Part shown: in pieces, positions 57,102-64,000 of the stretch
Layout: the number at the start of each line of letters is the position of its first letter
How positions within the stretch are numbered: the first letter of the stretch is position 1
Assembly (NCBI RefSeq): GCF_003970385.1
Contig: NZ_RXZH01000005.1
Coordinates: forward strand, 186,001-250,000
Length of the DNA: 64,000 bases
Source: Vibrio aquaticus
GTDB taxonomy: Bacteria; Pseudomonadota; Gammaproteobacteria; Enterobacterales; Vibrionaceae
Direction: 5' to 3'
Translations under genes and position numbers: made by a program
Notes under the pieces: model-generated
Seen by the model: the letters and a program-made list of their open reading frames with translations, nothing else
What the model was told of the DNA's origin: nothing
Databases searched by the model: none

Positions 57102-58999
57102 CACTCGTTCGATTTGCCCAACTCCCTCTGCGATACAAGATGATCTTACCAACTTGGTTCATGGTGATGCTGATCGTGGCTGTGATTGGTGTGCCTGCTA
57201 TTCATCTCTTGGTGATTTCCCAGCGAGATGCGCAAGACACTCGTATCCAGATATTGTCTCAAGGGGTAGCGACAACCTTACAAGCAGCCTTGATGTTTGA
57301 CGACTCGATAACAGCCAAACAGCAGTTGGTTAATCTAACTTTCGACCCTGTGATTATGGCCGCCAAAGTGGTGAACAGCACAGGGGATACCATTGCAGAA
57401 ATACATCAGCTACCCCAAAGCTGTTACTGGCATGAGCAACAAGTTCATTGTAGCGGCATTACCTACAACACGGCGGAAACCGATATCACGATGGCGGGTG
57501 ATCAGCTCGGTAAATTGGTTGTGTGGGAATCATTGGAATCATTAGAACGCCAAGAGCAAAGGCTGTTCTTGTTGCTGGTGGTTCTGACGTTGTTTATCTC
57601 TTTCTTATCGTGGGGGATGGCTCGCATACTGCATAGCGTGATTGTTAAGCCATTAACCAGTTTACATCGCTCAATGGAACAGATGATCGCCAATGGTTTA
57701 ACCAAGAGTCAACTCTCTATCCTGAATGACGATGAAGTGGGCAAGCTCACGGTCTGTTTTAACGACATGATGGCAAGCTTGGTCGAGCGTGAACGTGATT
57801 TACAGCGAGCCTTGAGTCGAGTAGAGCAAAAACACCGATATATTCACGGTGCATTGGACGTGATGAAACGTGGTGTGATGGTAGCGTCGCCCGGTAACTT
57901 GGTGAACTACTGCAACCCATTGGCAGTCAGGGAAGTGTTTAATGATGATCGCAGTAAGGCAACGCGAGAAGTGCTGGAAAAGCGCTTTGAGCCTAAAGCG
58001 GCGGTTGAATCCATTATGGACGCGATTGAGCATCATGAGTCACTGTCCTCCATTGAGCTCAAGACTCAGCAAGGGGACAAGCGTTATCGTGTCAGTTGTC
58101 ATCCTATGCAGGAAACCACGCAATCTCTGATACAGTTTCACGATATTACTGAGCATAAGTTAGCGGAAAAGCGCCGTGTCTTGTTGGATTTGATGTTTGA
58201 GCAAAACCAAGATGCGTTGTTGGTACTGGATCGAAGCCTGCGGATTGAAACTCAAAACTCAACTGCACAAAACTGGTTTGGGGCGCTGGCAACGGTTGCT
58301 GATTTGCCAGTGAAAGCGGCATCATTGTTTGATCCACAACGACAGAAAGAGCTGCTGAAGAATGGCCAATTGGTTTGCCAAGTCGATGCTCGACATCAGA
58401 AAAAGGGCTGGACGCCTTATGAGTTGAAAGTTCGAGCGTTGAAAAGTCCAGATGGAAAAGTGGAAGCGTTTGTCGTGAGCTTAACGGATCAGAGCATCGG
58501 GATGGAGCTAAAACGTTTAAGCTTTGAGGCAAGCCATGATCCATTGACGGGGTTAGCTAACCGATCCAAGGCGTTAAGAACTCTAAAAAGTCGTCATCGT
58601 AAAGGGGAATCTCAATTTATTCTCTTTTTGGATCTCGACGGTTTTAAAGCGGTCAATGACCAATTTGGTCATGGGGTGGGTGATGAGCTGCTGCGTGTCG
58701 TTGCTAAGCGTTTGATTGGCTCTATTTCAAAGCAAGATATGGTGGCTCGTATTGCGGGAGATGAGTTCTTGATTGGTGTTAGAAGCTCGGGCCAATGTGA
58801 GGCAATTGCTCAACGTCTTATTGAAACTCTAGCCAGACCGATTGTTATCAATGAGAGTCACTGCAATGTAACGGCGAGTATTGGTATTAGCTTTTGGCCC
58901 GCGATAGACACCACCACCTTAGATGACAAAATTGCTCAGGCGGACAGCAATATGTACGTCGCCAAGCGTTTAGGAAAAAATCGCTTTTATATGACGTAG
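57098..58999 (+). CDS. membrane diguanylate cyclase with CHASE8-like, HAMP, PAS and GGDEF domains
   Basis: This is a YfiN-like signal protein of the inner membrane. It has TM1 (about 16-36), a periplasmic sensor region resembling CHASE8 (about 40-155, with a Cys pair in SCYWHEQQVHCSG), TM2 (about 158-178), HAMP (about 180-232), two PAS-like segments (about 250-460), and GGDEF (LTGLANRSKAL near 474). The loop is AGDEF at 553-557, a variant active in some enzymes; the RxxD position is SKQD, so feedback inhibition is doubtful. The YfiR-like partner upstream likely controls it. The 633 residues look complete. Confidence 0.88.
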   Translation: MTLVRFAQLPLRYKMILPTWFMVMLIVAVIGVPAIHLLVISQRDAQDTRIQILSQGVATTLQAALMFDDSITAKQQLVNLTFDPVIMAAKVVNSTGDTIAEIHQLPQSCYWHEQQVHCSGITYNTAETDITMAGDQLGKLVVWESLESLERQEQRLFLLLVVLTLFISFLSWGMARILHSVIVKPLTSLHRSMEQMIANGLTKSQLSILNDDEVGKLTVCFNDMMASLVERERDLQRALSRVEQKHRYIHGALDVMKRGVMVASPGNLVNYCNPLAVREVFNDDRSKATREVLEKRFEPKAAVESIMDAIEHHESLSSIELKTQQGDKRYRVSCHPMQETTQSLIQFHDITEHKLAEKRRVLLDLMFEQNQDALLVLDRSLRIETQNSTAQNWFGALATVADLPVKAASLFDPQRQKELLKNGQLVCQVDARHQKKGWTPYELKVRALKSPDGKVEAFVVSLTDQSIGMELKRLSFEASHDPLTGLANRSKALRTLKSRHRKGESQFILFLDLDGFKAVNDQFGHGVGDELLRVVAKRLIGSISKQDMVARIAGDEFLIGVRSSGQCEAIAQRLIETLARPIVINESHCNVTASIGISFWPAIDTTTLDDKIAQADSNMYVAKRLGKNRFYMT

Positions 59000-59023
59000 T
59001 GCAATCGCAGTGATTGGTGCTAT

Positions 59024-59203
59024 TTACTGAGAGTGTTTATCGCTCTCAGATTCTGGCTCTTTTTTATCCGCTGCCGTTTCATCTGGCTTTTGGGTCATAG
59101 GGCCAAATTTCATTTTTGCGGTGTATTTTAATGCCGCAATGTTGCCGATGATCACGCTCAACACGATGACAATAATAACCCAAGGGTTAGTGAGAAATTC
59201 CAT
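59024..59203 (-). CDS. DUF2897 small membrane protein
   Basis: This 59-residue protein has one membrane helix (about residues 6-25) after MEFLTNPW, then a charged tail with KYTAKMKFGPMTQKP, fitting DUF2897. It ends with acidic and lysine-rich residues. The function is unknown. The stop lies 24 bp beyond the convergent cyclase stop. A stem CTGAGAG/CTCTCAG at about 59028-59050 covers its 3' end and might end the cyclase transcript. Confidence 0.78.
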   Translation of the reverse strand: MEFLTNPWVIIVIVLSVIIGNIAALKYTAKMKFGPMTQKPDETAADKKEPESESDKHSQ

Positions 59204-59211
59204 AGTTTGGC

Positions 59212-59886
59212 CTACAGCGAAATATTGGTGATATAGCGATTGTAGATGGTTTCTAGGCTGTCTAACACTACTTCTTGACCAATTAGCGAGCTAGATTCTA
59301 GCTGCTGTTGCAATGTAGACAGTGTCAGTTGCTCTAAACACAGGGCTGCCGTTTGTTTGTGGCTAATGTGCCAAGGCTCAGGAGCGACTCCGCCCTTATC
59401 TTGTTGGTAAGGGAAAAAGAAACCAAAGTCAGCTAAATTGTCTTTTAACCATAGGTAGAAGGCCTGCTGGTGGCCAGTCAAATATTCCCACGGTTCAAGT
59501 TGTAATGTGCTATCTGCTGGTAGCGCATGCCTATCAAATACATCAAAGTCACAACCCCAGTGGTGTCGACTGCCACCAGGTAACGCTGACCAACGCAAAA
59601 TAGCTAAGACTTTTTCTTTTTCGGACAATAATGACGTGTCGAGTGGTTGGCTATTGCTATCTAAAATGGCGGTTTGTCCCGACATCTTTCGATTCCAGAT
59701 CATCATTTGTCGTTCGAAATCACGAAATCCGCTGGCGATATTAAAGGTGAAACCCGCTTGGTCTGCAGCATGTTTGAGGGCAAGTAAATCTTGCACCACT
59801 TGATGGTGAATCAGGAAAGATTTTTGACCAATGAAAGTATCCACCAAGTGGGTGGATACTTTACCGGTTAACTGCTCTGGCGTCAT
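59212..59886 (-). CDS. M15-family D-Ala-D-Ala carboxypeptidase-like peptidase
   Basis: This 224-residue peptidase is of the VanY/M15B type. The zinc-binding SRHHWGCDFDVFD (His-x6-Asp) lies near residue 107, and EPWHISH holds the third ligand near 173. SGFRDFERQMMIWNRKM is a typical substrate-binding region. No signal peptide is visible, so it may act in the cytoplasm or need unusual export. The ATG at 59886 is used; a GTG at 59892 overlaps the dapE stop and may couple it. It is downstream of dapE in one unit. Confidence 0.88.
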   Translation of the reverse strand: MTPEQLTGKVSTHLVDTFIGQKSFLIHHQVVQDLLALKHAADQAGFTFNIASGFRDFERQMMIWNRKMSGQTAILDSNSQPLDTSLLSEKEKVLAILRWSALPGGSRHHWGCDFDVFDRHALPADSTLQLEPWEYLTGHQQAFYLWLKDNLADFGFFFPYQQDKGGVAPEPWHISHKQTAALCLEQLTLSTLQQQLESSSLIGQEVVLDSLETIYNRYITNISL

Positions 59887-59888
59887 TT

Positions 59889-61022
59889 TCACGCAAGAAG
59901 GTTCTCTAACGTTTTCTGGTACATGTCGGTTAGCTTCTCAAGGTCGTCAACCTTAACGCACTCGTTCACTTTGTGAATGGTTGCGTTTACAGGGCCAAGC
60001 TCAACAACCTGACCGCCCATACGTGCGATAAAGCGACCATCAGAGGTTCCGCCTGTTGTCAGTAGCGCTGGTTTGGTCTGATTAACCTTATCCACCGCAT
60101 CAACAACCGCATCTAGCAAAGCACCAGTGTCGGTTAAGAACGGGTCGCCATTGAACGTCCATTTCAGATCGTAATCAAGGTCGTGCTTGTCGAGGGTCTC
60201 GGTCACTCGTGACACGATGGCATCATTGTTCAGCTCTGTGCTGAAACGCAGGTTAAACTGAACGTTGAACTCACCTGGGATCACGTTTGACGCACCGGTG
60301 CCGGCATGAACGTTTGGAATTTGGAAGCTAGTTGGCGGGAAGTAAGCATTACCTTGGTCCCATTCCGTCGTTGCCAATTCATGAATAGCCATGAGAGATT
60401 GGTGAACCGGGTTTCTTGCAAGGTGAGGGTAAGCCACATGACCTTGAATGCCCTTAACGGTTAAATCACCGGTAATGGACCCGCGACGGCCGTTTTTAAC
60501 CACATCGCCCACAATCTCTGTACTTGAAGGTTCACCAACAATACACATGTCGATGTTTTCACCGCGCGCCATTAGCGCTTCTACCACTCGAACTGTACCG
60601 TTGATGAATGGGCCCTCTTCATCAGAGGTAATCAAGAAACCAATCGAACCTTTGTGGTTAGGGTTTTCAGCAATGAACTGCTCAACCGCAACCATCATAC
60701 TGGCCAGCGATCCTTTCATATCAGCTGCGCCGCGACCGTGTAAGAAACCATCTTTAATGGTTGGTTCAAATGGTGGGGTGTCCCATTGCTCGAGTTTACC
60801 GGCTGGCACAACGTCGGTATGACCGGCGAAGGCAAACAGAGGCGCTTCGTTGCCACGGCGAGCCCAGAAGTTAGTCGTGTCTTCAAACACCATCACTTCA
60901 ATTTCAAAACCAAGCGCCTTTAAGCGTTCAATCATTACGTCTTGGCAACCTGCATCTTCAGGCGTTACCGATTGGCGGCTAATTAAATCTTTTGCGAGAG
61001 CCAGAGTTGGGCTGTCTGTCAT
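59889..61022 (-). CDS. dapE: succinyl-diaminopimelate desuccinylase
   Basis: DapE hydrolyses N-succinyl-LL-diaminopimelate in lysine and peptidoglycan synthesis. Zinc ligands are in [11 protein letters not shown] (His67 region), [12 protein letters not shown] and [12 protein letters not shown], with the dimerisation domain at about 180-290 and a final TIHKVNECV histidine. The 377 residues match the family (375). It is followed by the M15 peptidase with overlap, and preceded by the ArsC-like gene 22 bp upstream. Confidence 0.97.
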   Translation of the reverse strand: MTDSPTLALAKDLISRQSVTPEDAGCQDVMIERLKALGFEIEVMVFEDTTNFWARRGNEAPLFAFAGHTDVVPAGKLEQWDTPPFEPTIKDGFLHGRGAADMKGSLASMMVAVEQFIAENPNHKGSIGFLITSDEEGPFINGTVRVVEALMARGENIDMCIVGEPSSTEIVGDVVKNGRRGSITGDLTVKGIQGHVAYPHLARNPVHQSLMAIHELATTEWDQGNAYFPPTSFQIPNVHAGTGASNVIPGEFNVQFNLRFSTELNNDAIVSRVTETLDKHDLDYDLKWTFNGDPFLTDTGALLDAVVDAVDKVNQTKPALLTTGGTSDGRFIARMGGQVVELGPVNATIHKVNECVKVDDLEKLTDMYQKTLENLLA

Positions 61023-61044
61023 CCTTGAAATCCTTTCGAAAAAA

Positions 61045-61392
61045 TTATGAGAAAATTGCGGCGTACTGGTCAGCTTTAAATCCTAGGTGGTAGCTGTCAC
61101 CAGAAACGAGAATAGGGCGCTTAATCATTGCAGGCTGTTCTACAAGCAGCTCGATTGCATTTGTTTCGTTCAATGAATCTTTTTGTTCTTGCGTAAGCTG
61201 GCGGTATGTCGTGCCACGTTTGTTTAGCACGTTTTCCCAGCCCAGTTGCTGACAAAACAGTTCTACCATCGCTTTGTCGACACCTTGCTTGCGGTAGTCA
61301 TGAAAGCTGTATTCAACACCTTCTGCTTCAAGCCATTTCTTGGCTTTTTTGATCGTGTCGCAGTTAGGAATGCCGTACATAGTGATTGTCAT
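61045..61392 (-). CDS. yffB: ArsC/Spx-family protein YffB
   Basis: This 115-residue thioredoxin-fold protein of the ArsC/Spx family has the single Cys10 in [15 protein letters not shown] and lacks the CXXC second cysteine, as YffB does. A C-terminal RPILV-type arginine (MIKRPILV) is kept. It is described as a possible GSH-dependent reductase with no proven substrate. The fixed pairing with dapE is seen in E. coli as well (yffB-dapE), so co-transcription is likely. Confidence 0.88.
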   Translation of the reverse strand: MTITMYGIPNCDTIKKAKKWLEAEGVEYSFHDYRKQGVDKAMVELFCQQLGWENVLNKRGTTYRQLTQEQKDSLNETNAIELLVEQPAMIKRPILVSGDSYHLGFKADQYAAIFS

Positions 61393-61592
61393 TGTAAAAC
61401 CTTTGAAGTGACTTTTTTGTTATTTCAGCATCCTATCAGGAAGTGATCACAGAGACAAAAGTGTGATGGATATATTTCATTGGGCAAAAAAAATGTGTAT
61501 CAAGCGATGACGATCGTAGAGTTTTTGATCAAACGCAACACATAGCAGGGCAAAACAGAAATAATGACCTTAGAAATTTATAGGAGGTATCA

Positions 61593-61880
61593 ATGGAGTT
61601 GAGTCCTGTTTTTGCGAGGCGCTTGTATCTTGCATTATTGGTTGAAAACTTAGAGCGCCCAAATGTCCCGAAACTGGTCGAGCAAACAGGCTGGCCACGC
61701 CGTACGATTCAAGATGTGATTAAAGCCCTTCCGGGGATTGGCATCGAACTTATGTTTGTCCAAGATGGACGACGGCACAATGACGGCTATTATCAGCTTT
61801 CGGATTGGGGACCATTCGACAGTCAGTGGGTAATAGACCGACGTACAGATATAGCAGCAAGCTTAGGCTTTAAGGCTTAA
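61593..61880 (+). CDS. winged helix-turn-helix protein (HTH_43-like)
   Basis: This 95-residue DNA-binding protein matches a small Vibrio/Shewanella winged-helix family. The recognition helix is in LVEQTGWPRRTIQDVIKAL (about residues 31-49) and the wing follows with GRRHNDGYYQLSDWGPF. Nothing indicates the target. It is divergent from yffB across 200 bp and has its own terminator. A TAGGAGG ribosome site is well placed. Confidence 0.8.
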   Translation: MELSPVFARRLYLALLVENLERPNVPKLVEQTGWPRRTIQDVIKALPGIGIELMFVQDGRRHNDGYYQLSDWGPFDSQWVIDRRTDIAASLGFKA

Positions 61881-61882
61881 AT

Positions 61883-61912
61883 AAAAACCTAGTGGAGACA
61901 CTAGGTTTTTTA
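61883..61912 (+). terminator. terminator of the winged-helix gene
   Basis: The stem AAAACCTAGTG/CACTAGGTTTT with a GAGA loop is followed by T residues. Confidence 0.92.
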
Positions 61913-61935
61913 GTTTCTGCGTGTATAGGATCAGT

Positions 61936-62268
61936 TCAAGGACAAACGTAGGCGTTGCCCATCAGAGTAAAGGAGGTAACAAAGTCTTGTGGGTTAACCA
62001 TATACACGGTATTTGCACCTAACTGACTAGCTTGATTTTTGATGTCATTGAGTGCGCCTCGGATCAGGACATCGTTAGGGAAAAACAAGTAGCTGTACCA
62101 ATGTCCTTCACTGCCCGTCACTTCACCTAACCATTGACAGCTGTCGGCATTGAAAGAGCCATCAATTCTTAAATGGACCGATTCAGCGCTAGGGGCCATT
62201 TGAGTGACTGGCGTCGAACAACCGACTAAAAACAGTGCGCCGATAAGCAGACTAATTCTGGCTAACAT
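61936..62268 (-). CDS. DUF4156 lipoprotein
   Basis: This 110-residue protein has a lipoprotein signal with the lipobox LFLVGCS (Cys near residue 17), and so is predicted to be membrane-anchored in the periplasm. The region GSEGHWYSYLFFPNDVLIRGALNDIKNQA fits DUF4156. The start ATG at 62268 was preferred over TTG two codons before. It overlaps DUF2956 by 17 bp, so the two are coupled. Confidence 0.82.
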   Translation of the reverse strand: MLARISLLIGALFLVGCSTPVTQMAPSAESVHLRIDGSFNADSCQWLGEVTGSEGHWYSYLFFPNDVLIRGALNDIKNQASQLGANTVYMVNPQDFVTSFTLMGNAYVCP

Positions 62269-62593
62269 AAGCAATAAATCCTATCCAGCTGATGATGAGT
62301 AAAGCCCAAGGTAACAGTGTACTCTTATTTTCTGATGTCGGAGTCGTCACTTCGGCTGCAGTTTCTGTCTCAATCGATTGAGAAGTTTGCTTGGTTTTTT
62401 GCGCTTTTTTCTTTGCTTTGTCGGCTTGTCGTGAACGTTCTTTCTGCTGCTTTTTATATTGAGCGATACCTTTTTCAATACCTTGAGCTACCAATTTAGT
62501 TTGCTCTTTGGTTTGGCCTGGCTTTTGAGTCGCTTTGGCTATTTTCATCGCTTCTGATTGGGTTTCTTGAGAGGGAACGACTTTATTTTTCAT
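62252..62593 (-). CDS. DUF2956 family protein
   Basis: This 113-residue protein has a highly charged, Lys/Gln-rich N-terminus (ETQSEAMKIAKATQKPGQTK is the family hallmark), a long basic coiled-coil-like stretch (KKQQKERSRQADKAKKKAQK) and one C-terminal membrane helix (about 92-110). The function is unknown. It is upstream of and overlapping the DUF4156 gene. Confidence 0.83.
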   Translation of the reverse strand: MKNKVVPSQETQSEAMKIAKATQKPGQTKEQTKLVAQGIEKGIAQYKKQQKERSRQADKAKKKAQKTKQTSQSIETETAAEVTTPTSENKSTLLPWALLIISWIGFIAYVSQN

Positions 62594-62677
62594 TGTGATA
62601 GGTCTTGCGAGATCAAAGATAGTTTTATCCTATCACGATATAATTCCCAGATACTGTACAAAATCATGAGTCTTTGA

Positions 62678-63211
62678 ATGAAACGTATTTTGCTCGCCAG
62701 TTTTGCTTTGTCGGTTCCTTTGTACTTTTGGTTACAAGGGGAGCAACCTCAGCCAAACATGGACGATACGTTAGCTCAAACTCATTCTGAGTGGATGGAC
62801 TCAATTCAACAACAACTAAAGCAAGATCCCAACCAAGCAGAGTTATGGTTTCAACTAGGCCATGGCTACTTAAACAATCAAGAATTCGCATCTGCGCTAA
62901 CCTGTTTTGATTATGCGGCGCGTCTGAGTGATGCGCCTTCTGCCAGTCAATTAGCAGCCAAAGCGACGGCACTCTATTACGTCAAAAAGCAAAGAATGAC
63001 CGATGAAGTGCGTAGCTTACTTAGTCAAGCCTTAGCCCTTGAGCCTAAAAACTTAACCGCGTTAGCGCTCATTGCCAGTGACCACTTTATTAGTTTCCGC
63101 TATCAAGAAGCTGTCGAGACATGGACACTGATGCTTGATTCCAATCATTCAGAATTAGACCGAGAATCTGTTATTCGCTCATTAAACCAAGCGAAAGCTT
63201 TGATGAATTAA
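62678..63211 (+). CDS. nrfG: NrfG-like TPR protein for cytochrome c maturation
   Basis: This 177-residue protein has an N-terminal membrane anchor (about 4-20) and TPR repeats (LWFQLGHGYLNNQEFASAL, LSQALALEPKNLTALALIA), as in NrfG, the TPR subunit that helps NrfEF attach heme to NrfA. The convergent nrfA just downstream supports it, though a CcmI-like protein is an alternative and the strand differs from nrfA. No nrfE or nrfF is seen inside the window. Confidence 0.72.
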   Translation: MKRILLASFALSVPLYFWLQGEQPQPNMDDTLAQTHSEWMDSIQQQLKQDPNQAELWFQLGHGYLNNQEFASALTCFDYAARLSDAPSASQLAAKATALYYVKKQRMTDEVRSLLSQALALEPKNLTALALIASDHFISFRYQEAVETWTLMLDSNHSELDRESVIRSLNQAKALMN

Positions 63212-63251
63212 ATACTATTCTTATTACTGAAATTAGACAGTAGTTAAAGAG

Positions 63252-63279
63252 AAAAACCGGCGAACTTCGCCGGTTTTTT
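63252..63279. terminator. bidirectional terminator between nrfG-like gene and nrfA
   Basis: The stem AAAAACCGGCG/CGCCGGTTTTT with a five-base loop sits between convergent genes. Confidence 0.9.
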
Positions 63280-63312
63280 GGGTTTTTAATATGTGGGAGA
63301 AGGGCGGGGGAG

Positions 63313-64000
63313 TTAGTATTGAGACTCGCGCTCCTCGGCTGCTTTATCCCAATCAGGAACGACCGTCTTCAAGAAGTTTTCTTTGTCAGCGTTCATTTTT
63401 TCCATGTCCATACCAAGTGCTTGCTGCGCAGCCGCTTTAGTCGAGATATCAGGCAACTCTACAGGATCGGTAATGCCTTTTTTCGCCAGTAGACGCACTA
63501 GCTTAGTTCGAGCATCGGCTGCGCGGTCAACCGCTGTACCAAGCACTTCTAACGCCACTTCTGGTGCATGCATGTGAACCCCGTGAGAGGCAATCGCATA
63601 GTCCCAGCGCCACTGTGCATGACGAATATCTTGCAGGATATCTTTCATTTCAGTTTCGGTAGCGCCTGCATCCCAAGCAGCACCTGCTTCAAAGTGCGCA
63701 GCGACAATTTGTTTCTCAGCCGTCAGCTTCATGTTGAGCACTTGCGCTTTACGAGTCGAAACGATCTCTTGCATCTGCTCTTTAGATTGAGTGTGGCAGC
63801 TTGCACAGGTGTCTTCGAAACGGTCGAATGGGTTACCCACTTTATGGTCGGTATAAACTGTCCCGTCTTCTTTGGTCACTTTTGGCATATGGCAATCCAC
63901 ACAAGCGACTTTGTTTTTGCCGTGAATACCATCACGCCATGTCTCATAGCCTGGGTGTTGCGCTTTTAGCATCGGCGCTTTGGATACTTTGTGTGTCCAG
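63313..64000 (-). CDS. nrfA: ammonia-forming cytochrome c nitrite reductase NrfA, C-terminal part
   Basis: NrfA reduces nitrite to ammonia in the periplasm with five hemes. Only the C-terminal 229 codons up to the window edge are present; the frame is open through base 64000 (WTHKVSKAP...), so the start lies outside. Heme motifs CVDCH and CASCH are seen at about 63894 and 63800. HGVHMHAPE supplies a distal heme ligand and [13 protein letters not shown] is typical of NrfA. The N-terminal CxxCK active heme is missing from view. Confidence 0.95.
   Translation of the reverse strand, partial: WTHKVSKAPMLKAQHPGYETWRDGIHGKNKVACVDCHMPKVTKEDGTVYTDHKVGNPFDRFEDTCASCHTQSKEQMQEIVSTRKAQVLNMKLTAEKQIVAAHFEAGAAWDAGATETEMKDILQDIRHAQWRWDYAIASHGVHMHAPEVALEVLGTAVDRAADARTKLVRLLAKKGITDPVELPDISTKAAAQQALGMDMEKMNADKENFLKTVVPDWDKAAEERESQY

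Overview
The window is a stretch of a Vibrio-type (Vibrionaceae) main chromosome. The evidence is a sodium-type polar flagellar motor pair (PomA/PomB), a chitin/N-acetylglucosamine block, Vibrio-type gene order around fur/fldA/seqA/pgm and around gltA/sdh/suc, and many small DUF families typical of Vibrio. Coding density is high. No tRNA, rRNA, insertion sequence, prophage or CRISPR array was seen, and every gene inside the window looks intact. The first gene (a GH20 hexosaminidase) and the last (nrfA) are cut by the window edges.

Layout. 1-10.6 kb: amino-sugar and nitrogen metabolism (3' end of a chitobiase, a POT peptide transporter, asnB, a CPA2 cation/proton antiporter, nagC-nagA divergent from nagE), with a CRP site and a NagC operator in the shared nag control region. 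10.7-18.8 kb: glnS, fur, a DUF4442 hotdog protein, fldA, DUF2788, ybfF, seqA, pgm, DUF1853. 18.9-31.2 kb: ybgI, gltA, and the oxidative TCA block sdhCDAB-sucAB-sucCD, with a probable ArcA site upstream of sdhC. 31.2-35.3 kb: a KfrA-N-like small protein, a CsrB-family regulatory RNA with a GacA/UvrY/VarA-type upstream palindrome, a GNAT acetyltransferase, DUF3301, DUF3549, yqcC-truC. 35.3-47.8 kb: xseB-ispA-dxs, pomAB, thiI, the GcvB small RNA divergent from gcvA, a translationally coupled gcvA-hydrolase-DUF423-rlmM run, xni and ppnN. 47.9-59.0 kb: rich in cyclic-di-GMP genes: a coiled-coil diguanylate cyclase, a TPR protein with a degenerate GGDEF domain, queF, syd-DUF2310, then an overlapping three-gene module of TonB-dependent receptor, YfiR-family periplasmic protein and membrane diguanylate cyclase. 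59-64 kb: DUF2897, an M15 peptidase, dapE, an ArsC/YffB protein, a winged-helix regulator, DUF4156 lipoprotein, DUF2956, an NrfG-like TPR protein and the 3' part of nrfA.

Regulatory layer. Two well-known small-RNA families, csrB-type (31744-32195) and gcvB (about 42034-42235), were recognised from sequence; neither encodes protein. Three dispersed copies of a 103-bp intergenic palindromic repeat (17883, 19721, 45369) share terminal inverted repeats and an internal hairpin that shows a compensatory base-pair change. Rho-independent terminators are plentiful, and one lies inside an opposing gene (DUF3301).

Most likely to repay further study: the TonB receptor/YfiR/diguanylate cyclase module with a tandem direct repeat in its promoter, the 103-bp repeat family, the terminator nested in a coding region, and structured gaps inside the TCA operon. 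Gene names rest on recognition of protein families by eye; no database search was run.
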